54,687 nt of DNA from an uncultured Lacinutrix sp. (GTDB taxonomy: Bacteria > Bacteroidota > Bacteroidia > Flavobacteriales > Flavobacteriaceae). The notes beneath the pieces are model-generated. The model was not told the DNA's origin and ran no database searches. It saw only the letters and a list, made by a program, of their open reading frames with translations. Shown here in pieces: positions 1 through 10,070 of the stretch. The translations under genes and the position numbers were made by a program. The stretch's first letter is position 1. The number at the start of each line of letters is the position of its first letter. The stretch lies in the NCBI RefSeq assembly GCF_947500325.1, contig NZ_CANMRQ010000023.1, positions 1 through 54,687 of the forward strand, in the 5' to 3' direction.

Positions 1-1140
1 GGAGCATTAACAGGAAGTAATGTAGATTTAACATTATTAACTATAGGTTCGTATAACTTTACATATAGTATTACAGATGCAAATATGTGTAGTAGTAGTT
101 CTATCGTTACAATAACAGTAGACGATGCACCAGAATCTGGAACAGTAAATGGAACAGCAGAATTTTGTGAAGGAGCAGCACCATCGGTATACGATTTATT
201 TGATTTGTTAGATAATGAAGATCAAACAGGAACATGGTATATAGGAACAGATAATACAGGAACTGTAACTGCAAATCCAATAGATTTATCAGTATTAATA
301 CCAGGAACATACAATTACACTTACGATGTAGATGCGATTGGTACTTGTGATGATCCTTTGGTTACAGTTCAAGTTACAATCAACCCATTACCAAATACAG
401 GCTTAGCAACACCAGTAGTATTATGTGAGAATGATTTGGCAGCGAATTCACCATTAGATTTATTTGGACAGTTAGCTGGAAATGATTTAGGAGGTACATG
501 GACAGATGATAATGCAACAGGAGCATTAACAGGAAGTAATGTAGATTTAACATTATTAACTATAGGTACGTATAACTTTACATATAGTATTACAGATGCA
601 AATATGTGTAGTAGTAGTTCTATCGTTACAATAACAGTAGACGATGCACCAGAATCTGGAACAGTAAATGGTACAGCAGAATTTTGTGAAGGAGCAGCAC
701 CATCGGTATACGATTTATTTGATTTGTTAGATAATGAAGATCAAACAGGAACATGGTATATAGGAACAGATAATACAGGAACTGTAACTGCAAATCCAAT
801 AGATTTATCAGTATTAATACCAGGAACATACAATTACACTTACGATGTAGATGCGATTGGTACTTGTGATGATCCTTTGGTTACAGTTCAAGTAAATATT
901 AATGCTTTACCAAACACAGGAGTAGCAACGCCAGTAGTATTATGTGAGAATGATTTAGCAGCGAATTCACCATTAGATTTATTTGGACAGTTAGCCGGAA
1001 ATGGTTTAGGAGGAACTTGGACAGATGATAATGCAACAGGAGCATTAACAGGAAGTAATGTAGATTTAACATTATTAACTATTGGTTCATATAGCTTTAC
1101 ATATAGTATTACAGATGCTAATGTATGTAGTAACAGTTCT
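1..1140 (+). repeat. 519-bp (173-codon) tandem repeat inside the adhesin gene
   Basis: The sequence at 1 recurs at 520 and again at 1039, a period of exactly 519 bases. Copies 1-372 and 520-891 differ at only two positions that I could find (around 49 and 152); the later part of each unit (about 372-519 versus 891-1038) is more divergent. The third copy decays after about 1110. The near identity at DNA level points to recent duplication or gene conversion. More copies probably lie upstream of the window. Confidence 0.92.
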
Positions 1141-3228
1141 ACAGTTACAATAACAGTAGAAGATGCTCCAAACGCAGGTACAGTTAATGATGCACCAGAA
1201 TTTTGTGTTGCCGAAATAACAGCTGGGCAAACATTGAATCTTTTCGATTATTTAGATAACGAAGATCAAACAGGTACTTGGAACGATAATACTCCATCTA
1301 GCCAATTAGTTGGGAGTATTGTTACAATAGAAGGATTAGCACCAGGAACTTATACATTCACATATGATGTAGATGCTATTGGAATATGTGATGACCCAAA
1401 TATGCCAACAGTAAGTATAACGATAAGTGATACAATGGCACCAACAGCAGCAGCGACACAAGATTTTTGTGATACAGCTACAGTAGCAGATTTATCTGCA
1501 ACTGGTACAGTTATACAATGGTATGATGAAATTGTAGGAGGAACTCCTTTACCAGGAACAACAGTATTAGTAGATGGAGAAACATATTATGCTACGCAGA
1601 CAGATGCAACAACTTTATGCGAGTCTTCTACAAGAATAGAGGTTACAGTAGTAATTATTCCATTACCAAATTCTGGAGGCATAGCTACAACACCTATTAG
1701 TGTATGTAATAATACAACTGTAGATTTAAATTTAGGATTAGATGGTACTCAAGATACAACAGGAATATGGTATGAAGGAACAGATGCTACAGGAACAGTA
1801 GTAGCTAATCCATTAGTATATGATGTTACAGGATTTGGAATTGGAGATTATCAATTTACATATGTTGTTTCTGCCGCACCGTGTGCAGATGCTTCAACTA
1901 CGATAACAATAACAGTTCAAGCACCTTTAGATGCTGGAATAGATGGCACTCTAGATATATGTAATCTAGATGATGGTACAACATATGACTTATTTACACA
2001 ACTTGGAGGAACACCAGATACAGGAGGAACATGGGTACCAACTTTAGCAAGTAATACTAATATATTTGACCCTAATGTAGATACTGCTGGAACTTATACG
2101 TACTTTTTAACTAATGCTTGTGGTAATGCTACCAGTGATGTTGTTGTTACGGTAACAAATACACCAAATGCTGGAACAGATGGCGTTTTTAGTATTTGTG
2201 CAGTTGATGTAGATACAACAAATAATATGTTAGATCTACTAACAGTATTAAGTGGAACACCAGATACTTCAGGAACATTTACAAACGATGATGGTGCTAC
2301 AGGTTTTTCTGGAACAACGTTAGACTTATCATTAGTTATGTCTGGTACATATAATTTTACATATTTTGTTACAGCAGTTGCACCATGTACAATTAATGCC
2401 TCTGCAATAGCGACTGTTACAATAAATGATACAGCAGCAGCTATAATCGTTAATGCTAATCCAGATTTTTGTTTAGTTGATAACCCAACAGTTGCAGATT
2501 TAGATGCTTCTGTTACAGGAACAACAATCACATGGTATGCAGATATGAATGAAACAATAGCTTTAGATCCTTCTGAAACATTAGTAGATGGTGAAGATTA
2601 TTATGCTTCGCAGAACAGTGCAAATAATTGTGAATCTTCTGTTAGAGTTCAGGTTATTGTTTCTGTAAACGATGCACCAACACCAACACTAATAGATATT
2701 AATCAAGAATTATGTATTAATGATGCCCCAACAATTAATGACTTAACATTAAATATTACAGAGTTTAATTCAGCATTAAATAATGTAGTCTGGTATGATG
2801 CTATGGCTAATGGAAATGTGATTTCTAGCACAACAGAACTTATTACTAATACAACGTATTATGCAGTACTAATAGATCCTATATCTAATTGTGAAAGTAG
2901 TGTGCGTCTAGCAGTAACACCAGATCTTACAGGCTGTGGTCTCTTAGTTATACCCGATGGTTTTTCACCAAATGGAGATGGTGTCAATGATACATTTGAT
3001 ATAGATAATTTAGGAATTCTATTCCCAGATTATGATATGGAGATTTATAATCGCTATGGAAATATTGTTTATAAAGGAAACGCATCAACGCCTCGTTTTG
3101 ATGGGACTTCTAATCAATCAAGATCTCTAGGTTCTGGAGAATTACCAGTAGGTGTTTACTATTATATTTTCAATTACAACGATGGCATAAACAAACCTAA
3201 ACAAGGACGTTTATACTTAAGCAGATAA
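1..3228 (+). CDS. Giant repetitive surface adhesin with T9SS type-B (CHU_C) C-terminal domain, 5'-truncated
   Basis: The reading frame is open from base 1, so only the C-terminal 1075 residues are present; the Met at 85 lies inside a repeat and is not the start. The visible part is a chain of Ig-like modules rich in Thr, Asp and Gly with recurrent Cys (FCEGAAP, TCDD, VLCEND). It opens with 173-residue modules that are almost identical, then more divergent ones. The last ~95 residues carry SPNGDGVNDTF, a YNRYGNIVYKG segment and a final GVYYYIFNY...GRLYLSR, which is the gliding-motility-associated C-terminal domain that targets proteins to the type IX secretion system. Family knowledge makes it a secreted cell-surface adhesin of the SprB kind. 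PorP/SprF starts 29 bases after the stop, as downstream of known SprB-type adhesins. Ligand unknown. Confidence 0.88.
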   Translation, partial: GALTGSNVDLTLLTIGSYNFTYSITDANMCSSSSIVTITVDDAPESGTVNGTAEFCEGAAPSVYDLFDLLDNEDQTGTWYIGTDNTGTVTANPIDLSVLIPGTYNYTYDVDAIGTCDDPLVTVQVTINPLPNTGLATPVVLCENDLAANSPLDLFGQLAGNDLGGTWTDDNATGALTGSNVDLTLLTIGTYNFTYSITDANMCSSSSIVTITVDDAPESGTVNGTAEFCEGAAPSVYDLFDLLDNEDQTGTWYIGTDNTGTVTANPIDLSVLIPGTYNYTYDVDAIGTCDDPLVTVQVNINALPNTGVATPVVLCENDLAANSPLDLFGQLAGNGLGGTWTDDNATGALTGSNVDLTLLTIGSYSFTYSITDANVCSNSSTVTITVEDAPNAGTVNDAPEFCVAEITAGQTLNLFDYLDNEDQTGTWNDNTPSSQLVGSIVTIEGLAPGTYTFTYDVDAIGICDDPNMPTVSITISDTMAPTAAATQDFCDTATVADLSATGTVIQWYDEIVGGTPLPGTTVLVDGETYYATQTDATTLCESSTRIEVTVVIIPLPNSGGIATTPISVCNNTTVDLNLGLDGTQDTTGIWYEGTDATGTVVANPLVYDVTGFGIGDYQFTYVVSAAPCADASTTITITVQAPLDAGIDGTLDICNLDDGTTYDLFTQLGGTPDTGGTWVPTLASNTNIFDPNVDTAGTYTYFLTNACGNATSDVVVTVTNTPNAGTDGVFSICAVDVDTTNNMLDLLTVLSGTPDTSGTFTNDDGATGFSGTTLDLSLVMSGTYNFTYFVTAVAPCTINASAIATVTINDTAAAIIVNANPDFCLVDNPTVADLDASVTGTTITWYADMNETIALDPSETLVDGEDYYASQNSANNCESSVRVQVIVSVNDAPTPTLIDINQELCINDAPTINDLTLNITEFNSALNNVVWYDAMANGNVISSTTELITNTTYYAVLIDPISNCESSVRLAVTPDLTGCGLLVIPDGFSPNGDGVNDTFDIDNLGILFPDYDMEIYNRYGNIVYKGNASTPRFDGTSNQSRSLGSGELPVGVYYYIFNYNDGINKPKQGRLYLSR

Positions 3229-3257
3229 TTTTTAGATAACACAAAATTTTAGAAACA

Positions 3258-4214
3258 ATGAAAAATTTAAATATATATCATAAAATAGCTGTTATCGTTG
3301 GTTTAGCGTTAATAACGTTCAATAGTCAAGCGCAGCAAGATGTTCAGTTTACACAATATATGTATAATATGAGTGTGGTTAATCCTGCTTATGCAACAGC
3401 TACCGAAGACATATTAAATATTGGTGGATTGTATAGAACACAGTGGGTAGGATTAGAAGGTGCACCAAAAACAGGTAGCTTTTTTGTACATACACCATTA
3501 AGTGAGAAAGTAGAAGTAGGTTTATCCTTTACTAATGATAATATTGGAGATGTAGTAAATGAAAATAATATTTATGCAGATTTTGCTTATGTATTACCAG
3601 TAGGTTTAGAAAGTAAATTATCATTAGGATTAAAAGGAGGTGTAACTATATTTGATGCTAATTTTAATGGGTTTACTTTACAATCTGGTAATCAAACAAC
3701 AGATGTTGCTTTCAACGAAAATGTTAGTAAAGTATTTCCTAATTTAGGAATAGGAGCCTTTTTCTTTACAGAAAAGTACTATTTAGGGCTTTCTGCTCCA
3801 AATCTTTTAACAACAAAGCATTTGGAAAATGAAAACGGGATCCAATCAACAGGAGTACAAAGTATTCATTATTTCTTTACTGGTGGTTATGTTTTTGATA
3901 TCAATAAAGGTTTAAAGTTTAAACCTTCGTTTATGGCAAAGGCAGTGAGCGGAGCCCCATTATCAATAGATTTAAATGCTAATTTATTATTTAATAATAG
4001 ACTAGAGGCTGGTTTAGGATACCGTTTAGACGATGCTATTAGTGCAATGGCTAATTTTAGAATTACGCCACAACTTAGAGTAGGTTATGCTTACGATTAT
4101 ACTACTACTAACTTAGGAGACTATAACTCTGGATCTCATGAGATTTTTGTGTTATTTGATGTCGATTTATTTGGCTTAAAAGGCGGATACGATCGTTCAC
4201 CAAGATTCTTCTAA
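3258..4214 (+). CDS. PorP/SprF family type IX secretion outer-membrane protein
   Basis: 318 residues with a signal peptide ending in SQAQ, then QDVQFTQYMYNMSVVNPAYA, the typical start of the PorP/SprF family, and a repeated aromatic beta-strand pattern ending in FDVDLFGLKGGYDRSPRFF. Family members are outer-membrane barrels that work with a specific T9SS cargo adhesin; SprF of Flavobacterium johnsoniae is needed to put SprB on the surface. Position between the adhesin (29 bases upstream) and the OmpA protein (18 bases downstream) suggests one operon and a dedicated role for the upstream adhesin. Several paralogues are usual per genome, so no specific symbol is assigned. Confidence 0.9.
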   Translation: MKNLNIYHKIAVIVGLALITFNSQAQQDVQFTQYMYNMSVVNPAYATATEDILNIGGLYRTQWVGLEGAPKTGSFFVHTPLSEKVEVGLSFTNDNIGDVVNENNIYADFAYVLPVGLESKLSLGLKGGVTIFDANFNGFTLQSGNQTTDVAFNENVSKVFPNLGIGAFFFTEKYYLGLSAPNLLTTKHLENENGIQSTGVQSIHYFFTGGYVFDINKGLKFKPSFMAKAVSGAPLSIDLNANLLFNNRLEAGLGYRLDDAISAMANFRITPQLRVGYAYDYTTTNLGDYNSGSHEIFVLFDVDLFGLKGGYDRSPRFF

Positions 4215-4232
4215 ACTTAAAAGACTTATAAA

Positions 4233-6119
4233 ATGAAAAAAATTATATACATATTTACATGCCTTTTATTCGTTAGCGGAATCGCTTCAGCACAAAAAGG
4301 GAGTTTAAAAAGAGCTAATAAGCTTTTTGAAATGAAAGCTTATAAAGAAGCTGCTAATATTTATGAAACAAAAGATCGCTCAAGAGAAGTACTTCAAAAT
4401 TTAGCAGATAGTTATTACTATAATTCACAAATGCAAAAAGCAATTAAAACCTACCGTGAGTTTTTTGTAACGCATACAGATTCTATTGATATTGAACTAT
4501 ATTTTAGGTATGCACAAGCTTTAAAAGGGGCTAAAGATTATAAGGAAGCAGATAAATGGTTAAGTAGATATTATGCTAAACCAGTAAATACCTTAAGTTT
4601 TATAGATGAGAATACTAAAACAACGCCACACACATTCAAACTAAAGCAATTAGAGAATAAAAATTCTAGTAATGATTTTGGGATGTCTTTTTATGGAGAT
4701 GATAAAGTAGCATTTGCATCATCTAGAAATAGTGAAAATCCATCATTTGTATGGAATGATTTACCGTATTTAGATTTATATAATGCAACCATTACTAAAG
4801 ATGGAACATTAGAAGATGTGAAACCTTTTTCTAGTGATGTTAATACAGACTCTCATGAGAGTAATGCGACATTTAGTAAAGATGGAAAAACAATGTATTT
4901 TAATAGAACGAATAAGACGCGCACAAAAACAGGTGAAGAACGTGTAGCTCATATTAAAATTTATAAAGCTGAATTTGTTGATGGTAGTTGGAAAAATGTA
5001 AAAGCACTACCATTTACATCAAATAAATATAGTACAGAGCATCCAGCATTAAGTAAAGATGGCAAAACACTTTATTTTGCTAGTGATATGGATGGTGGTT
5101 TTGGAAGTTTTGATATTTATAAAGTAACAGTAAATGGCGATGGTACTTATGGAGAACCAGAAAATTTAGGAGAGAAAATAAATACTAAACATAGAGAACA
5201 GTTTCCATTTATTAGTGAAAACAATGTTTTGTATTTTTCATCAATTGGCCATTTAGGTTTTGGAGGATTAGATGTATTTAGAAGTAATTCTGTTAATGGG
5301 AGCTTTGATAAACCAGTTAATTTAGGTAGTTCAATCAACAGTAATTTAGATGATTTTGCTTATGTTATTCGTGAGAAAGATAATAGAGGTTATATGTCTT
5401 CTAATAGAACAGGGTATGACAGACTATATGGTTTTGGTCGTGAAGAGAATTATTTAACTAAATACCAAGTTGAAGGTGTTGTAACAGATAAGAATAGTAA
5501 AGAGTTATTAGATGGTTCGTTAGTAACATTAATGGATGAATCTGGAACTGTACTTCAAGATACTATTGTTGGAGATGATGCTACATATTTATTTAAGATA
5601 GAGCCTAACAAAAAATATACTGTAAGAGGTACGCGTAAAGCATATATACCTCAAGATGTAGAGTTTTCTACAGATAGCAAGGGAAAAGTTCAACATAATA
5701 TAGAGCTTATTTTGGAATCTTATGCAGATGCAGAAGCAGCTGTTAAAGAAGATGAAAAAGGAGATGTTAAAATTAATTTAGACAAAATATATTTCGATTT
5801 TAATAAATCTAATATTCGTCCAGATGCGGCAGTAACATTAGATGTGTTAGTAGGTTTAATGCAGAAATATCCAGACATGGAAGTTGAAGTATCTGCCCAT
5901 ACAGATGCACGTGGAAAAGATCAATATAATCTAGATTTATCTAAACGCCGTGCAGCGTCAACCTTAGAATATGTTGTTAGTAGAGGTATCGATAGAAACC
6001 GATTAAGAAGTATTGGTTATGGAGAAATGCAACCGTTAAATGAATGTGATAAAGAAGGTATTTGTGAAGATGAAGAATATGATATTAATAGACGTTGCGA
6101 ATTCAAGATTTTGAATTAA
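4233..6119 (+). CDS. PorE-like protein: TPR, PD40 propeller, CarboxypepD_reg-like and OmpA domains
   Basis: 628 residues. The signal peptide ends IASA/QKG. Then come TPR-like helices (about 25-120), PD40/WD40-like repeats with recurring SKDGKTLYF-type motifs (about 150-400), a carboxypeptidase-regulatory-like beta domain starting YQVEGVVTDKNSKEL (about 413-495) and a C-terminal OmpA domain (about 515-628) with FDFNKSNIRPDA and the peptidoglycan-binding HTDARG...NLDLSKRRA motif. This domain order matches PorE of the T9SS, which tethers the PorKLMNP complex to peptidoglycan; there is no lipobox, so it is a soluble or peripheral periplasmic form. It closes the adhesin-PorP/SprF-OmpA operon and is followed by a strong terminator. 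Flavobacteria have many such paralogues, so a role tied to the neighbouring adhesin is inference. Confidence 0.87.
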   Translation: MKKIIYIFTCLLFVSGIASAQKGSLKRANKLFEMKAYKEAANIYETKDRSREVLQNLADSYYYNSQMQKAIKTYREFFVTHTDSIDIELYFRYAQALKGAKDYKEADKWLSRYYAKPVNTLSFIDENTKTTPHTFKLKQLENKNSSNDFGMSFYGDDKVAFASSRNSENPSFVWNDLPYLDLYNATITKDGTLEDVKPFSSDVNTDSHESNATFSKDGKTMYFNRTNKTRTKTGEERVAHIKIYKAEFVDGSWKNVKALPFTSNKYSTEHPALSKDGKTLYFASDMDGGFGSFDIYKVTVNGDGTYGEPENLGEKINTKHREQFPFISENNVLYFSSIGHLGFGGLDVFRSNSVNGSFDKPVNLGSSINSNLDDFAYVIREKDNRGYMSSNRTGYDRLYGFGREENYLTKYQVEGVVTDKNSKELLDGSLVTLMDESGTVLQDTIVGDDATYLFKIEPNKKYTVRGTRKAYIPQDVEFSTDSKGKVQHNIELILESYADAEAAVKEDEKGDVKINLDKIYFDFNKSNIRPDAAVTLDVLVGLMQKYPDMEVEVSAHTDARGKDQYNLDLSKRRAASTLEYVVSRGIDRNRLRSIGYGEMQPLNECDKEGICEDEEYDINRRCEFKILN

Positions 6120-6141
6120 GATAAAATTAGAAGTAATAGAG

Positions 6142-6185
6142 AAAAGCCTTTCAGATTAATACTAAAAACTGAAAGGCTTTTTCTT
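6142..6185 (+). terminator. Rho-independent terminator after the adhesin operon
   Basis: A perfect 13-bp stem (AAAAGCCTTTCAG at 6142-6154 with CTGAAAGGCTTTT at 6169-6181) encloses a 14-base loop and runs into TTCTTT. The ruvB -7 box starts one base further on. Confidence 0.85.
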
Positions 6186-6193
6186 TATATTTG
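6186..6193 (+). promoter_or_regulatory. Bacteroidota -7 box (TATATTTG) for ruvB
   Basis: It matches TAnnTTTG and ends 7 bases before the ruvB ATG, so the transcript would be leaderless or nearly so. No clear -33 TTG was seen; that region is the terminator stem. Confidence 0.5.
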
Positions 6194-6200
6194 TTTTAAT

Positions 6201-7223
6201 ATGAACGAAAACCTAGATCCAACAAACGAGAATTTTTCTTCTGAAGAATTCGATATTGAAAAAACATTAAGACCATTATCTTTTGAAGATTTTTCTGGTC
6301 AAGATCAAGTGTTGGAGAATTTAAAAATCTTTGTTCAAGCAGCAAACCAAAGAAGTGAAGCATTAGATCATACCTTATTTCATGGTCCACCAGGTTTAGG
6401 GAAAACAACCTTGGCAAATATTTTAGCGAATGAATTAAATGTTGGTATTAAAGTAACTTCTGGACCAGTATTAGATAAACCAGGAGATTTAGCGGGGTTG
6501 TTAACAAATCTAGACGATCGTGATGTGTTGTTTATTGATGAAATACATAGATTAAGCCCAATAGTTGAAGAGTATTTATATTCGGCTATGGAAGACTTTA
6601 AAATTGATATAATGATAGAGTCTGGACCAAATGCAAGAACGGTTCAAATTAATTTAAACCCATTCACTTTAGTTGGAGCAACTACAAGATCTGGATTACT
6701 AACAGCACCAATGCGTGCTCGTTTTGGAATTCAAAGTAGATTGCAATATTACGATACTGAGCTTTTAAGTAATATAGTACAACGAAGTGCTAATATTTTA
6801 GATGTTCCTATTTCTATGGAAGCAGCAATAGAAATAGCAGGACGAAGTAGAGGTACACCAAGAATAGCAAATGCATTATTGCGTCGTGTTAGAGATTTTG
6901 CCCAAATAAAAGGAAATGGAAGTATAGACATTAAAATTGCAAAGTATGGATTGGGAGCATTAAATGTAGATGCTTACGGATTAGATGAAATGGATAATAA
7001 AATCCTAACTACTATAATTGATAAATTTAAAGGAGGACCAGTTGGTATTAGTACTATAGCAACTGCCGTTAGTGAAAGTACCGAAACAGTAGAAGAAGTT
7101 TACGAACCCTTTTTAATACAGCAAGGTTTTATTATGCGAACACCTCGTGGACGTGAAGTGACCGAATTAGCCTATAAACATTTAGGCAAAATTAAAGGAC
7201 CAATACAAGGCGGCTTGTTTTAA
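6201..7223 (+). CDS. ruvB: Holliday junction branch migration helicase RuvB
   Basis: 340 residues, the usual length. AAA+ ATPase with Walker [10 protein letters not shown] at residues 62-70, Walker B DEIH at 113-116, sensor region [20 protein letters not shown] and the C-terminal winged-helix part ending in [17 protein letters not shown]. RuvB forms the hexameric motor that drives branch migration with RuvA during recombinational repair. Its partner ruvA is at 21425, about 14 kb away, and ruvC is not in the window. The ATG follows directly on a -7 promoter box. queG starts 2 bases after the stop, so the two are probably co-transcribed. Confidence 0.97.
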   Translation: MNENLDPTNENFSSEEFDIEKTLRPLSFEDFSGQDQVLENLKIFVQAANQRSEALDHTLFHGPPGLGKTTLANILANELNVGIKVTSGPVLDKPGDLAGLLTNLDDRDVLFIDEIHRLSPIVEEYLYSAMEDFKIDIMIESGPNARTVQINLNPFTLVGATTRSGLLTAPMRARFGIQSRLQYYDTELLSNIVQRSANILDVPISMEAAIEIAGRSRGTPRIANALLRRVRDFAQIKGNGSIDIKIAKYGLGALNVDAYGLDEMDNKILTTIIDKFKGGPVGISTIATAVSESTETVEEVYEPFLIQQGFIMRTPRGREVTELAYKHLGKIKGPIQGGLF

Positions 7224-7225
7224 TA

Positions 7226-8152
7226 ATGATAAATAATAAAGCTAAATACGCACAACAAATCAAAACCGAAGCTAAACGCCTCGGTTTTTTGTCTTGTGGT
7301 ATTAGCAAAGCTGAGTTTTTAGAAGCAGAAGCGCCACGTTTAGAAAGTTGGTTAAAGAATAATATGCATGGGGAAATGAGTTATATGGAAAACCATTTCG
7401 ATAAGCGTTTAGACCCAACAAAATTAGTTGAAGACTCTAAGAGTGTGATTTCGTTGTTACTTAACTATTTCCCACAAGATACTCAAACCGAAGACAGTTT
7501 TAAGCTCTCTAAATATGCTTATGGTAACGATTATCATCATGTTATTAAAAGTAAGTTAAAGGAATTAACACATTTTATTCAAGATGAGATTGGAGAAATT
7601 TCTGGACGAGCATTTGTAGATTCTGCCCCTGTTTTAGATAAAGCTTGGGCTGCAAAATCAGGCTTAGGTTGGATAGGTAAACACAGTAATTTATTAACGC
7701 AGCAAGTAGGTTCATTTTATTTTATTGCTGAATTAATTATTGATTTAGATTTAGAATACGACACTCCAGTAACAGACCATTGTGGCACCTGTACTGCTTG
7801 TATAGATGCTTGTCCAACGCAGGCTATTGTTGAACCTTATGTCGTAGATGGTAGTAAATGTATCTCATATTTTACTATTGAATTAAAAGACCAATTACCA
7901 AATAGTATGAAAGGACAGTTTGACAATTGGATGTTTGGTTGCGATGTTTGTCAAGACGTTTGTCCATGGAATAGATTTTCAAAACCACATAATGAACCTT
8001 TATTTAATCCGCATCCAGAACTTTTAGAAATGACCAAAAAGGATTGGGAAGAGATTACTGAAGACGTGTTTAAAAAAGTGTTTCAAAAATCGGCAGTAAA
8101 GCGAACAAAATTTTCTGGATTACAACGGAATATTAAGTTTTTAAAAGACTAA
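7226..8152 (+). CDS. queG: Epoxyqueuosine reductase QueG
   Basis: 308 residues. Iron-sulfur enzyme that reduces epoxyqueuosine to queuosine in tRNA, using cobalamin. Two ferredoxin-like clusters are visible: [12 protein letters not shown] (Cys 186, 189, 192, 196) and [11 protein letters not shown] (Cys 239, 242, 246, plus a nearby Cys). The N-terminal part ([28 protein letters not shown]) and [14 protein letters not shown] are typical of the family. The protein lacks the C-terminal HEAT extension found in longer QueG forms, which is common in Bacteroidota. It follows ruvB by 2 bases. Confidence 0.95.
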   Translation: MINNKAKYAQQIKTEAKRLGFLSCGISKAEFLEAEAPRLESWLKNNMHGEMSYMENHFDKRLDPTKLVEDSKSVISLLLNYFPQDTQTEDSFKLSKYAYGNDYHHVIKSKLKELTHFIQDEIGEISGRAFVDSAPVLDKAWAAKSGLGWIGKHSNLLTQQVGSFYFIAELIIDLDLEYDTPVTDHCGTCTACIDACPTQAIVEPYVVDGSKCISYFTIELKDQLPNSMKGQFDNWMFGCDVCQDVCPWNRFSKPHNEPLFNPHPELLEMTKKDWEEITEDVFKKVFQKSAVKRTKFSGLQRNIKFLKD

Positions 8153-8213
8153 TTATTGTTTTAATAATTAAAAAGTATATTTTGGCTAAGTAAATTATTG
8201 CTATTAAGTTTTT

Positions 8214-10070
8214 ATGAGGAAAATTACTCTTTTATTAGGGCTTATTATTTTATTGTTTTTTGGTTGTGGTAAATTTAACACAGACCAAGAAATTTTAGAT
8301 AAAATTAATGAAATCAGTAAATTAAGAGTTTTAGAAAGAAAAACTAACGCCAATGACTCTACACTTATATATATAGAAGAGATTCAAAAAATTATTAATG
8401 GAGATCTAAAATTACCAGATACACTTCTTATAGAAAATCTCTTTAGAAAAGGCTATTATTATAAACAAATAAAAGAATTAGATTCTGCAGCACATTATTT
8501 TCATAAAACTATAAACTTGGTTAAAGCACCTAATAATAGAAAAAGAAACTATGTTTATTTTAGAAATGCTTGGGAAACAGAAGAGAATAGAAATAAATTT
8601 GCAAACGCTATTAGTATAGGTCAAAAATTTATTGACATTTCCAATAGAAAAGATCATCTTAAGGAATTAGTATATGCTTATAATTTCTTAGAACGTATAA
8701 ATATTAGTTTACGTGATTATAAACAGTCTTTATATTATAATTCTAAAGCTTTAGAAGCAGCTAAGGAATCTTCAAATATAAATATGTATGTTATTACAGC
8801 AAGTTCTAAAGCTAGAACGCTTTATTATTATTTAAACAAGAAAGAAGAAGCTTATAAGTTACTTGATAGTTTAAGTACAATAGAGTCTAATGGAGAACCC
8901 AAAAGACAATTACATAGAGAGTATGGTATAATACAATTTTATGATGGAAACTATAAAGAAGCGCTAAAGAATTATAAAACAGCACTAAAAATTACTAAAG
9001 AGAGAAAATCATCATCTAGATATAATTATAATTTACTAGAAGCCTATAATAATATTTCTGAAGCATACATTGAAATTGAAGACTATGACTTGGCAAAAAA
9101 ATATTTAGACTCTACTAAAGCAATTATAAAACCTAATTCTGATCCAGATTATGTTCTTTTTTATAATGAATTACTTTTTATACATAATTATAGAACAATT
9201 AATAGCGAAAAAAAAGCACTCAGTGCTTACAAATCACTAGTAGATAAAAATAGAAGTTTTCATGAAAAGAAAGTAAAAGAAGAGTTAGTTGCTTTAAAGT
9301 TAGCTAATGAAAAGGAAAAGATAATTACTAAAGAAAAAAACGAAACTGAACTAAGAAATTATAGACTACTAGCCTTGTTAGGTTTGGCTGTGTTATTATT
9401 ACTTATAGGGTACTTATTTTATAGACAGAGACGATTTAAATTCGAAAAGCAAGATATGCAAATGCAACAACGATTACTGGCGTCTCAAATGAATCCACAT
9501 TTTACTTTTAATACTTTATCAGTTATTCAAAATCAAATAGAAAAAAACAAAGAAGGGGCAGTAAATTATTTGTTGAAATTTTCGCGATTGTTACGATTAA
9601 TTCTAGAAAACTCTTTAAACGACTATGTACAAATTGAAAATGAATTAGAATCATTACGTAAATATATAGACCTTCAGTTATTACGCTTTCCTAATAAATT
9701 TAGTTATAATATTGTTTTAGAAAATTTTGAAGAAGAAGATTTCTTATTTATTCCGCCTATGTTAATACAGCCTTTTGTAGAAAATAGTATTGAGCACGGA
9801 TTTTTAGGAATCAACTATAAAGGAAAAATAGATATAAAGTTAGAACTACAAAATAAATATATAGCATGTGCTATAGAAGATAATGGAATGGGTATAAAAA
9901 AATCTAACAATAATTATAAAAAGTCGGTATCTACAAAACTAATTTCTACATTTATTAATAAAACAACTAAAAGTAACGTTGTTATACTAGATAAAAAAAA
10001 TAATGAGCCAACTAGTTCAGGCGTTTTAGTTAAGTTTTTAATTCCTTATAAATTTTCAGAAAATGATTAA
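8214..10070 (+). CDS. TPR-containing LytS-type sensor histidine kinase with lipoprotein-like N terminus
   Basis: 618 residues. The N terminus is a hydrophobic segment ending LLFFGCGK, a possible lipobox with Cys18 (Phe at -2 is unusual, so an uncleaved anchor is possible). TPR-like helices fill about 60-350, then a charged coiled-coil-like stretch, one membrane helix at about 379-402, and the His_kinase domain with QMNPHFTFN (phospho-acceptor His429). An HATPase part follows with PPMLIQPFVENSIEHGF and EDNGMGI. The sensor is therefore periplasmic TPR and the kinase cytoplasmic, without HAMP or PAS. The response regulator overlaps by 8 bases, so they form a two-component pair. The signal is unknown; the neighbouring lipoproteins and peptides are candidate targets by position only. 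Confidence 0.9.
   Translation: MRKITLLLGLIILLFFGCGKFNTDQEILDKINEISKLRVLERKTNANDSTLIYIEEIQKIINGDLKLPDTLLIENLFRKGYYYKQIKELDSAAHYFHKTINLVKAPNNRKRNYVYFRNAWETEENRNKFANAISIGQKFIDISNRKDHLKELVYAYNFLERINISLRDYKQSLYYNSKALEAAKESSNINMYVITASSKARTLYYYLNKKEEAYKLLDSLSTIESNGEPKRQLHREYGIIQFYDGNYKEALKNYKTALKITKERKSSSRYNYNLLEAYNNISEAYIEIEDYDLAKKYLDSTKAIIKPNSDPDYVLFYNELLFIHNYRTINSEKKALSAYKSLVDKNRSFHEKKVKEELVALKLANEKEKIITKEKNETELRNYRLLALLGLAVLLLLIGYLFYRQRRFKFEKQDMQMQQRLLASQMNPHFTFNTLSVIQNQIEKNKEGAVNYLLKFSRLLRLILENSLNDYVQIENELESLRKYIDLQLLRFPNKFSYNIVLENFEEEDFLFIPPMLIQPFVENSIEHGFLGINYKGKIDIKLELQNKYIACAIEDNGMGIKKSNNNYKKSVSTKLISTFINKTTKSNVVILDKKNNEPTSSGVLVKFLIPYKFSEND

Noticed and set aside
2094-2531. 145-codon minus-strand ORF inside the first adhesin
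   Set aside because: It lies entirely opposite a well-supported coding frame with strong protein repeats, and its translation has no signal or domain; it is a shadow of the repetitive Thr/Val codons.
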